Assembly: GCA_030699125.1 (NCBI GenBank)
Contig: JAUYKM010000006.1
Span: 1-33,155, forward strand
Reading direction: 5' to 3'
Source of the DNA: Candidatus Daviesbacteria bacterium
GTDB taxonomy: Bacteria > Patescibacteriota > Microgenomatia > Daviesbacterales > UBA10151
Length of the DNA: 33,155 bases
The position numbers and the translations under genes are program-made. The notes under the pieces were generated by a model. The model did no database searches and was not told the DNA's origin. It was given only the letters and a program-made list of their open reading frames with translations. How positions within the stretch are numbered: the first letter of the stretch is position 1; every line of letters starts with the position of its first letter. Shown here in pieces: positions 22,650 to 29,543 of this stretch.

Positions 22650-22721
22650 AGCTATCAGCTGCCAGCTTTCAGTCATCAGACAAAATAAGTCTGATAGCTG
22701 AAGACTGATGACTGACGACTA
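22650..22721. repeat. Intergenic GATAGCTGA/GACTGATGA repeat cluster
   Basis: Mixed direct and inverted copies of GCTATCAG, CTGATAGC, TCAGTCATCAG and CTGATGACTGACGACT fill most of the space between carB and fic. The inverted copies can pair. It is the intergenic member of the family that is in frame at 8890, 12520 and 26665. Confidence 0.65.
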
Positions 22722-22751
22722 TTTTATTCTTGCACATTTCCCGCAAAAAAT

Positions 22752-25700
22752 CTAATTTTTAAGATACTCATCCCAGGATTTGATTCCTAAATCCTCTATT
22801 TTTTTGGAAGATATTGCAGAAATTAACAGTTCTGCAGATTGCAGGTTTGTGATCAGGGGAATTCCCAAATCAATGCAGCTTCTTCTGATTAAATAGCCGT
22901 CAGTCTCCCCTTTTTGAGAGCCTCCCTCAGAAATATTAATGGCCAGATCAATTTCTCCTTTTTTTAACAAATCCAAAACCGAGGGATATTTTTTCTCTGA
23001 TATCTTATAAACCCGAATATTCTTAATACCGGCAGATTGCAAGAATTGGTAGGTATGATCTGTGGCATAAATTTTTAAACCAATTGAGGTTAAATCAATC
23101 ATTGATGATAATATTTTTATCTTATTTTTATCCCCTCCCACTGATAAAAAAACTGATTTTTGGGGAATTTTAAATCCGGTGGCAATCATAGATTTTAGAT
23201 ATCCTTCTGCCAAATCTTCACCAAATGTGGCCACTTCCCCGGTGGAGGACATCTCCACCCGAAGTCTGGGGTCAGCTCCTTTGATTCTATTAAAAGAGAA
23301 CTGTGGTGCTTTAACAGCCACATAATCTAAATCTATGGTTTTAAAATCTCCCTCAAGTCTTTCTCCCAGCATCACCCGGGTAGCCATTTGGACAAAATTA
23401 TAGCCTGTTACCTTGGAAACAAAAGGGAATGAACGGGAAGCTCTTAAATTAAGCTCAATTACTAAAATTTCATTATCAATGGCCAAAAACTGAATATTAA
23501 ATGGCCCGTTGATGTTTAACTCTTTTAAAATCTCTCTGGTGGCATCTTTTATTCTCCTGACAGTTTCCAGATAAAGTCTTTGGGGAGGCAAAACCATCGT
23601 GGCATCACCGGAGTGAACGCCGGCATTCTCAATATGCTCGGAAATAGCATAAATCAATAATTCCCCATCCTGTGAGACTCCATCAATCTCAATCTCTTTG
23701 GCGCCCTCAATAAACTTGGAGATAACCACCGGATGCTCACTTGATATATCTGAGGCCTGTTTCAAATACTTTTTCAGATCAGTCCCTCCATAAGCCACAT
23801 TCATGGCTGAGCCTGATAAAACATACGATGGTCTGATTAAAACCGGATAGCCGATTTTTTTGGCAAACTTTAAAGCATCCTCAACAGCTTTTAAACTCAT
23901 CCATTCAGGCTGTTTTATTTTAAGTTTATCTAAAAGAGCAGAGAATTTATGTCTATCTTCTGCCCTGTCAATGGAGATTGGGGAAGTACCTAGAATTTTA
24001 TATCCTGCTTGAAAAGCTTTTAGGGCCAAATTATTGGGGACTTGTCCCCCAAATCCCAACAGAAGTGCTCCTTTTTCAATATCATAAATATCTGAAACTC
24101 TCTCAAAGGTTAATTCTTCAAAATATAATTTGTCTGCTAAATCATAGTCAGTAGAAACTGTTTCAGGATTACAGTTAATCATGATAGTTTCCAAACCTTT
24201 TGCTCTTAAACTTTGAGCTGCAGTCACCGCACACCAGTCAAACTCAACAGATGAACCAATCCTGTAAGGCCCAGAACCCAGGACAATTGCTTTGTGTGCA
24301 TTGTCATCCCGCCGAAGGGCGGGATCCAATTCCGACCGTGACTCATTTAATTGGATTCCTGCCCCTCGGTCCTGAGGACCTCGGGATCGAAGGACTTTCG
24401 CGGGAATGACATTTGGTGTCACTTCACTTTCTTCACCGTGATAAGTTAAATACAGATAGTTCGTTTTGGCCGGAAATTCTCCTGCCAAAGTATCAATATG
24501 TTTAACTCTAGGTACAATTCCCCATCTTTTTCTAAATTCCCTAATCTTTTCTTCACTTACTTTCAGATATTTTCCAATTATCTTATCTGAAAATCCCAAC
24601 TTTTTTGCTTCTAATAACTTGTTACTTGTTACTTGTGTCTTGTTACTTTGTAGATTTTTCTCAAAATCTACAATCTCCCTTATCTGGTACAAAAACCATG
24701 GATCAATCCCGGTTTGGCGATAAATCTTGTCCACCGAATCTCCCTTGGAAAACCTTTTGGCAATGGAAAATAATCTCTGTGATGTTGGCAACAGCATAGT
24801 ATCATCTACACTATTGGTAAGTAATCCATCTTGAGAGGTTTCCAGACTTCTAATGGCTTTTTGTAGGGCTTCAGGAAAATTTCTGCCTATGGCCATTACT
24901 TCTCCCACTGATTTCATTTCTGATCCAATCAAATGATGGGCTCCTACAAACTTCTGCAGATCCCACCTGGGAATTTTTACTACAATATAATCCAAAGCCG
25001 GTTCAAAAAAGGCAGAGGTTTTCTCTGTCACAGAATTTTTGAGCTCCGGCAGGTTGTATCCCAAACCTATTTTGGCCCCAATATAGGCCAGCGGGTAGCC
25101 CGTGGCTTTGGAGGCTAAAGCTGATGAGCGAGACAGTCTGGCATTAACTTCAATCACCCGGTAATCGTTGTTTTGAGGATTTAGGGCAAACTGGATATTG
25201 CACTCTCCCACAATCCCCAAATGTTCAATCACCTGTAAAGATAACTTGCGCAAAAATTGATATTGATAATTGTTTAGAGTTTGAGATGGAGCCACCACAA
25301 TGCTTTCCCCGGTGTGGATCCCCAACGGATCAAAATTTTCCATGTTGCAAACAGTGATCTTATTGTTGGCATTATCCCTCACCACCTCATACTCTATCTC
25401 TTTCCAATGTTTTAAATATTCCTCGCAAGCCACTTGAGGCGCATTCTTTAGGGCAGTGGAAACCATCTTGATTAGTTCATCCCGATTATGAACCACCCCT
25501 GAGCCTAAACCGCCTAAAGAAAAACCTAATCTAATAAGCAGCGGATAGCCCGATTTTTCAGCAATTTTTAAAGCTTGAGAGGTAGTTTTGGCAAATCCGC
25601 CTTTGGGTACTTTGACCTTAATTTCAGCCAAAGTCTTAGCAAATAATTCCCTGTCTTCAGTTGCTTCTATACTTTGAACAGGAGCACCCAAAACACGAAC

Positions 25701-26018
25701 CCCATATTTTTTAAATACACCAGCTTTTTGTAGGGCCAATCCGCAATTTAAGGCAGTCTGTCCGCCAAATGACAAAAATATTCCATCCACTTTTTCTTTT
25801 TTTACCACCTGTTCCACAAAATAGGGATTTACCGGTAAAAAATAAATCTTATCTGCCAACTCCTTGGAAGTTTGGATAGTGGCAATATTGGGATTAATTA
25901 AAACACTCTCTATGTTTTCTTCTTTCAAAGCCTTTAAGGCCTGTGAACCGGAATAATCAAATTCCCCAGCTTCACCAATCTTTAATGCACCGGAACCTAG
26001 GACTAAAACTTTTTTCAT
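22752..26018 (-). CDS. carB: Carbamoyl phosphate synthase, large subunit
   Basis: 1088 residues (E. coli about 1073). Two ATP-grasp halves are visible, each starting with a glycine motif (VLVLGSGALKIGEAGEFDYS and IVLGSGPYRIGSSVEFDW) and carrying FLSFGGQTALNCG or LGFGGQVPNNLA. The C-terminal allosteric (MGS-like) domain follows SVGGDKNKIKILSSM. Makes carbamoyl phosphate from ammonia, bicarbonate and two ATP. Two repeat insertions keep the frame: a composite palindromic block at about residues 535-572, exactly before the second ATP-grasp half, and a TSNK-type tract at about 456-468. It overlaps carA by 4 bp. Both halves keep their motifs, so activity is expected. Confidence 0.96.
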   Translation of the reverse strand: MKKVLVLGSGALKIGEAGEFDYSGSQALKALKEENIESVLINPNIATIQTSKELADKIYFLPVNPYFVEQVVKKEKVDGIFLSFGGQTALNCGLALQKAGVFKKYGVRVLGAPVQSIEATEDRELFAKTLAEIKVKVPKGGFAKTTSQALKIAEKSGYPLLIRLGFSLGGLGSGVVHNRDELIKMVSTALKNAPQVACEEYLKHWKEIEYEVVRDNANNKITVCNMENFDPLGIHTGESIVVAPSQTLNNYQYQFLRKLSLQVIEHLGIVGECNIQFALNPQNNDYRVIEVNARLSRSSALASKATGYPLAYIGAKIGLGYNLPELKNSVTEKTSAFFEPALDYIVVKIPRWDLQKFVGAHHLIGSEMKSVGEVMAIGRNFPEALQKAIRSLETSQDGLLTNSVDDTMLLPTSQRLFSIAKRFSKGDSVDKIYRQTGIDPWFLYQIREIVDFEKNLQSNKTQVTSNKLLEAKKLGFSDKIIGKYLKVSEEKIREFRKRWGIVPRVKHIDTLAGEFPAKTNYLYLTYHGEESEVTPNVIPAKVLRSRGPQDRGAGIQLNESRSELDPALRRDDNAHKAIVLGSGPYRIGSSVEFDWCAVTAAQSLRAKGLETIMINCNPETVSTDYDLADKLYFEELTFERVSDIYDIEKGALLLGFGGQVPNNLALKAFQAGYKILGTSPISIDRAEDRHKFSALLDKLKIKQPEWMSLKAVEDALKFAKKIGYPVLIRPSYVLSGSAMNVAYGGTDLKKYLKQASDISSEHPVVISKFIEGAKEIEIDGVSQDGELLIYAISEHIENAGVHSGDATMVLPPQRLYLETVRRIKDATREILKELNINGPFNIQFLAIDNEILVIELNLRASRSFPFVSKVTGYNFVQMATRVMLGERLEGDFKTIDLDYVAVKAPQFSFNRIKGADPRLRVEMSSTGEVATFGEDLAEGYLKSMIATGFKIPQKSVFLSVGGDKNKIKILSSMIDLTSIGLKIYATDHTYQFLQSAGIKNIRVYKISEKKYPSVLDLLKKGEIDLAINISEGGSQKGETDGYLIRRSCIDLGIPLITNLQSAELLISAISSKKIEDLGIKSWDEYLKN
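24302..24412. repeat. Composite palindromic repeat inserted in frame in carB
   Basis: A pair of facing stem-loops as in endoQ, but the loop of one unit is itself interrupted by about 35 bp containing GGTCCTGAGGACC, a second palindrome. The minus strand reads VIPAKVLRSRGPQDRGAG, then IQLNESRSELDPALRRDD. The frame is preserved through both layers. Confidence 0.85.
24614..24650. repeat. In-frame CTTGTTACTTGT repeat in carB
   Basis: Units of TAACTTGTTACTTGTTACTT type encode NKTQVTSNKLLEA on the minus strand. Similar tracts occur in mutM (32524-32585) and, shorter, in recF (30082-30099). Confidence 0.6.
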
Positions 26019-27088
26019 AGGTAATCCAAAAATTCATCAAACAAATATCCGGCGTCAACCGGGCCGGGTGAGGCTTCCGGATGAAATTGCACTGCTAAAA
26101 ATGGTTTGCTCTTATGTCTGATACCCTCATTTGTGCCATCATTTAAATTAACAAACCACTCAACCCACTCCGAACTCATACTTTTCATATCCACGGCAAA
26201 ACCGTGATTTTGAGAAGTGATGATGGCTTTTTTGTTTGTCACATCTTGAACTGGCTGATTCTGACCTCTGTGGCCAAACTTTAATTTGTAGGTATCTCCC
26301 CCTGCTGCCAAAGCCAAAATCTGTGAACCCAGACAAATTCCAAAAATGGGAATGCCTTTTCTTAAAACTTCTTTAACATTTTTAATAGTTTCTCCTGCCT
26401 GTTTTGGGTCCCCGGGGCCATTGGAAACTACTACTCCATCAAAATCTACCCTGTCATTCCCGCGAATGCGGGAATCCATAAATTTTAAAGGATTAAAATT
26501 CCAGGGAACTCGAGTCACTCTTACTTTCCTTTTTACCAGGGATCGCAATATGTTTTCTTTTACTCCGCAATCAATCAGGACAATGTTTTTATTTCCTCTT
26601 CCATACACTTCAATCTTTTCTGTGCTCACCATCGGCAAAACATTTTCTGAATTAGGATCATATTGTCTGATAGCTGATAGCTGATGACTGATGACTATCC
26701 GACCCAGCATTACTCCATGTTCCCTTAATTTTATGGTGAGTTTTCTGGTATCTACTCCTTGTAGGGCTGGAATTCCCTCCTCCTTAAGCCACTGCCCCAA
26801 AGTTTTTTCCGATTCAAAATGTGATGGATTATTAATATAATTTTGCACAATTAAACCCTTAACTTGAATCTTTTTTGATTCCCAGAAATCTTTTTTAGGT
26901 ACTCCGTAATTGCCAACCAGAGGATAAGTTAAAACCAAAATTTGTCCAAAGTAGGAAGGGTCAGTAAAAGATTCAGGATATCCTACCATGCCGGTATTAA
27001 AAACCACCTCCCCTGAGGTGGATAAGGTGGCTCCAAAGGATTCGCCAACCATGGTTGTCCCGTCGGACAAAATTAATTTTCCCATCAT
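26015..27088 (-). CDS. carA: Carbamoyl phosphate synthase, small (glutaminase) subunit
   Basis: 357 residues. The amidotransferase domain has the nucleophile Cys in GIPIFGICLGSQILAL and the His/Glu pair in QFHPEASPGP. It supplies ammonia from glutamine to CarB. Two in-frame repeats are present: VISHQLSAIRQYD (26665-26698) in the N-terminal domain and MDSRIRGNDR (26452-26477), a single palindromic unit at about residues 204-212 just before the SNGPGDP motif. Overlaps of 4 bp with pyrB and carB show one operon. Catalytic residues are intact. Confidence 0.96.
   Translation of the reverse strand: MMGKLILSDGTTMVGESFGATLSTSGEVVFNTGMVGYPESFTDPSYFGQILVLTYPLVGNYGVPKKDFWESKKIQVKGLIVQNYINNPSHFESEKTLGQWLKEEGIPALQGVDTRKLTIKLREHGVMLGRIVISHQLSAIRQYDPNSENVLPMVSTEKIEVYGRGNKNIVLIDCGVKENILRSLVKRKVRVTRVPWNFNPLKFMDSRIRGNDRVDFDGVVVSNGPGDPKQAGETIKNVKEVLRKGIPIFGICLGSQILALAAGGDTYKLKFGHRGQNQPVQDVTNKKAIITSQNHGFAVDMKSMSSEWVEWFVNLNDGTNEGIRHKSKPFLAVQFHPEASPGPVDAGYLFDEFLDYL
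26452..26477. repeat. Single palindromic unit inserted in frame in carA
   Basis: CATTCCCGCGAATGCGGGAAT type stem-loop. The minus strand reads MDSRIRGND. Only one unit is present, in contrast to the paired copies elsewhere. Confidence 0.8.
26665..26698. repeat. In-frame GATAGCTGATGACTGA repeat in carA
   Basis: Repeats of CTGATAGCTGATAG and CTGATGACTGATGACT encode VISHQLSAIRQ on the minus strand. Same family as 22650-22721. Confidence 0.65.
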
Positions 27089-28020
27089 TTTATTCTTCCT
27101 AAAATTAATGCCAGTAACGCCTCTCTAACATACAACCCATTTCTGGCCTGTTTAAAGTAAACGGCATTGGGATGAGCATCCAAAACAGGGTCAATCTCGT
27201 TGACTCTGGGCAGAGGATGCATCAATTTTAATCCTTTATCCAAATACTTAATAAAATCTTTCCCCAAAATAAATTGATCCTTAACTCTCTTATATTCCTT
27301 TAAATTATTAAATCTTTCTTTTTGGACCCTAGTCTGATAAAGGAAATCTGCCTTAAGGCGAGCTGGTAAATTATCAAATTCTTCATATTCCACTCTTCTT
27401 TCCTTTAAAATCTTGATAAATTCTTCCGGCATTTTAAGAGAAGGGTGGGAAATAAAAATTTGTTTAACTTTGAAATGAGAAAGAGCTATAGATAGAGCAT
27501 GCACGGTCCTGCCATATTTTAAATCCCCCATCAAGGCAATTGTGATATTCTCCAATTTAGCTGCCTCTTTGAGTATGGTGTAAAGATCAAGCAAGGTTTG
27601 GGTGGGATGCTGGTTTGGTCCATCTCCCGCATTAATGACTGGAATCTCCGCCACATCTGCTGCTTGCCTGGCAGCACCGCTTTCGGGGTGTCTAATAATT
27701 AAACAATCTGCATATGAATCCATAATTCTGATGGTATCGGAAAAGCTCTCGCCTTTATGAATAGAGGTAGATTCTGGATCATTAAATCCAATAATGCCCA
27801 TCCCCACCCTTTGAGCAGCTGAGCGGAAGGATTGTTCTGTACGGGTGGATTGTTCAAAAAAAAGGAGCCCGGCAATTTTGCCTCTTAAAAGTAAGTAGTT
27901 GGATCTTTTTCTTCTGACATATTGGGGGTCAAATTTTTTAGCCAGTTTGAGAATAAAAAGGAGCTCCTCTTTGGAGAAATCATTAATATCAATTATATCC
28001 CGTCCTTTAAAGGGGCCCAA
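27085..28020 (-). CDS. pyrB: Aspartate carbamoyltransferase catalytic subunit
   Basis: 311 residues; joins carbamoyl phosphate to aspartate. Motifs: FFEQSTRTEQSF (carbamoyl phosphate loop, with Glu where STRTR is usual), TSIHKGESFSDT (catalytic Lys), LIIRHPESGAA, HPTQTLLDLYTI and LMHPLPRVNEI. No regulatory subunit gene (pyrI) is seen, so an unregulated trimer is likely. The only plausible start is TTG at 28020; it lies 9 nt after the -10 box of a good promoter, implying a leaderless mRNA with a TTG start. First gene of pyrB-carA-carB, with 4-nt overlaps. Confidence 0.94.
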   Translation of the reverse strand: MGPFKGRDIIDINDFSKEELLFILKLAKKFDPQYVRRKRSNYLLLRGKIAGLLFFEQSTRTEQSFRSAAQRVGMGIIGFNDPESTSIHKGESFSDTIRIMDSYADCLIIRHPESGAARQAADVAEIPVINAGDGPNQHPTQTLLDLYTILKEAAKLENITIALMGDLKYGRTVHALSIALSHFKVKQIFISHPSLKMPEEFIKILKERRVEYEEFDNLPARLKADFLYQTRVQKERFNNLKEYKRVKDQFILGKDFIKYLDKGLKLMHPLPRVNEIDPVLDAHPNAVYFKQARNGLYVREALLALILGRIK

Positions 28021-28029
28021 ATTATCGCC

Positions 28030-28058
28030 AGTTTAGTGATAAAGAAATTATCTGTCAA
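28030..28058 (-). promoter_or_regulatory. pyrB-carA-carB promoter
   Basis: On the minus strand TTGACA (28053-28058), 17 bp and TAAACT (28030-28035), ending 9 nt before the TTG start. No leader attenuator or PyrR-type site fits in the short leader. Confidence 0.65.
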
Positions 28059-28134
28059 TCCCTCAAAATATCGGGGTTGTATGCTAAAATGATTTTGTGG
28101 CCAAACAACTGATTCAAGAGAAGAGCTCTCCCGC

Positions 28135-28229
28135 TTAGCCTCCAAATTTAACTCTCACTAATTCACCGTTTTCCACTCTTAAAATCCTGCTCTGGTCTAG
28201 GAAATTTTTGGGATATTTTCTAATTCTAC
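28135..28229 (-). pseudogene. Decayed copy of the recF 3' end
   Basis: The minus strand aligns to the last part of intact recF (29544-29621): GTAGAA-(TTA/CTG)-GAAAAT, then ATCCC for ATTCCC (one base lost, a frameshift), then codons for FLDQSRILRVE shared with recF but with synonymous changes (CTA/CTG, GAC/GAT, AGC/AGT, AGA/AGG, GAA/GAG). It then ends NGELVRVKFGG-stop, while intact recF ends DGKII-stop. No more of recF is present on its 5' side, where the DUF5615 gene begins. The remaining 100 or so bases between this fragment and pyrB hold no recognised gene except the pyrB promoter. Confidence 0.8.
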
Positions 28230-28236
28230 TTTACAA

Positions 28237-28614
28237 TTAGTTTTGGAGTTTCTTTTTCTTAAATCTCACTGCTAATTTCCCTTGTTTTTCTGTGACAGTA
28301 ACAAATTTATTTATTAATTTTTTATCAGAATAAATAGATAAAAACCATCTAAGAGTATTTATTGTGTTATCTTGTGTTTGATTCTCAAGCCTAAGAAAGA
28401 GTACCCCGCTATGTGGTTTCCCTTCTTTAAATATTAGTTCCCCGTAATCTTTATCTAAAGTTACGATAATAGACCGTTCATTAACTGCTAATTCCAAAAC
28501 CTGATAATCTTCCATTCCTGGGTTAATTTCCTTAACCCTTAAAACAATGTGTCCAAGTTGAGTTAAAAATTTTGCAGTAAGCTTACTGATGTTTTCGTCT
28601 AGTAAAAATTTCAT
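28237..28614 (-). CDS. DUF5615 PIN-like toxin
   Basis: 125 residues. The start MKFLLDENISKLTAKFL and IIVTLDKDYGELIF are hallmarks of the DUF5615/Mut7-C PIN-like family (PF18480), with the acidic residues Asp6, Glu7 and the later Asp-x-Asp pair in place. By family it is the putative RNase toxin of a DUF433-DUF5615 TA pair. It overlaps the DUF433 gene by 32 bp. Its stop lies 8 bp from the recF remnant. Confidence 0.85.
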   Translation of the reverse strand: MKFLLDENISKLTAKFLTQLGHIVLRVKEINPGMEDYQVLELAVNERSIIVTLDKDYGELIFKEGKPHSGVLFLRLENQTQDNTINTLRWFLSIYSDKKLINKFVTVTEKQGKLAVRFKKKKLQN

Positions 28615-28837
28615 GGGCTACTGCCATTTGTGGAGGAGAGTTCTTAGTTACTTCTTTTTTGGCATAATTTATTGCTGCTTTAACCTGATCTTCAGTTATT
28701 TCATAATCCTCTGTTATTTGAGGGATTGTTTGACCATGTTCAACTAAATTTAAAATAAACTCCACAGTCAGTCTAGTCCCTTCTATGGTGGGCTTTCCAA
28801 CCATAATTTTAGGATTTCTCACAATTTTTGCTTTCAT
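28583..28837 (-). CDS. DUF433 antitoxin
   Basis: 84 residues. NPKIMVGKPTIEGTRLTVEF and EDYEITEDQVKAAINYAKKE match the DUF433 winged-helix family (PF04255), the usual DNA-binding antitoxin partner of DUF5615. Only 25 bp separate its ATG from that of the divergent gene at 28863, so both mRNAs must have very short leaders and may share a regulatory site. Confidence 0.88.
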   Translation of the reverse strand: MKAKIVRNPKIMVGKPTIEGTRLTVEFILNLVEHGQTIPQITEDYEITEDQVKAAINYAKKEVTKNSPPQMAVAHEIFTRRKHQ

Positions 28838-28862
28838 ATTGAGTTTATTATATCATGAATTT

Positions 28863-29495
28863 ATGTCTCAAAAAGGAATTAGTCCGCTAATTATTACCAT
28901 CATAGTGGCAATTGTGGCTATAAGCGTGGGAGGATTTATTGCCACCCAGACCAATATCTTTCCTTCCCCTAAATCTTCCCCCCAACCCTTCGACTCCGCT
29001 CAGGGCAAGCCAACCACTCAACCTTCCCCTACTACTAACCCCACTGCCAATTGGAAAACATACATAAATAATAAATCTGCTTATAAGTACCAAGTTAAAT
29101 ATCCATCAAATTGGCAATTACAAGAAACTAGTCCAGAATATGTAACTTTTTATCCTCCTGAGGTAAATTTAAATGCAGAGGGCGTAGGGACAATTGGAGC
29201 ACCTCCTAAGATTGGTATTCAAGTTTCAACTATGTCGATGAGTGAGCGTCCTACTGGAAATGAATCTAGACAAGGAATTGATTTTGTTACTGATTGGAAG
29301 AGGGTAAATGTTGATAGTGTAGATGGCATCTATTATCAGACTCACCAATGCGCACCACAATGTTCTTCGAATACTGTTTTACCTTTAAATAATGGTCAGC
29401 AATCTTTGGTAATAGCTATCTCTTCAGAAGCTCAAAGGCAAGGATATGCGCAAATTTACAACCAAATCCTTTCCACCTTTAAATTCCTACCTTAA
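28863..29495 (+). CDS. Membrane-anchored extracytoplasmic protein, PsbP-like fold possible
   Basis: 210 residues from the ATG at 28863; a longer frame from 28785 would run through the DUF433 gene. The N-terminus MSQKGISPLIITIIVAIVAI is a membrane anchor with the KG(I/F)SPLI pattern common in such genomes. A Pro/Thr/Ser linker follows and contains PFDSAQGKP, a known mobile-repeat peptide (28984-29010). The domain YKYQVKYPSNWQLQ...VTFYPPE to LSTFKFLP resembles PsbP/DUF1795-type lipoproteins; the function is unknown. It lies inside the segment bounded by the two recF 3' ends. Confidence 0.7.
   Translation: MSQKGISPLIITIIVAIVAISVGGFIATQTNIFPSPKSSPQPFDSAQGKPTTQPSPTTNPTANWKTYINNKSAYKYQVKYPSNWQLQETSPEYVTFYPPEVNLNAEGVGTIGAPPKIGIQVSTMSMSERPTGNESRQGIDFVTDWKRVNVDSVDGIYYQTHQCAPQCSSNTVLPLNNGQQSLVIAISSEAQRQGYAQIYNQILSTFKFLP
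28984..29010. repeat. CCCTTCGACTCCGCTCAGG repeat in linker
   Basis: Encodes PFDSAQGKP in the Pro/Thr linker. A related block is at 32720-32769 in mutM. It is GC-rich against an AT-rich background. Confidence 0.65.
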
Positions 29496-29517
29496 TAACT
29501 TAATTTACCTTTATTTA

Positions 29518-29542
29518 CGCACGTAAGGTCTCACCTTGCGAG
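29518..29542 (-). repeat. Short hairpin repeat CGCAAGG-N5-CCTTACGTG
   Basis: Stem AAGGT/ACCTT, read on the minus strand as CGCAAGGTGAGACCTTACG. Close to the element at 5332-5355 (opposite orientation). It lies directly beyond the recF stop, at the edge of the inserted segment. Confidence 0.5.
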
Positions 29543-29543
29543 G

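Noticed and set aside
28097-28138. A 13-codon GTG-started frame after a TAAAAT box on the plus strand
   Set aside because: It is very short, has no -35 box and no homology; at most it is the broken start of a lost gene.
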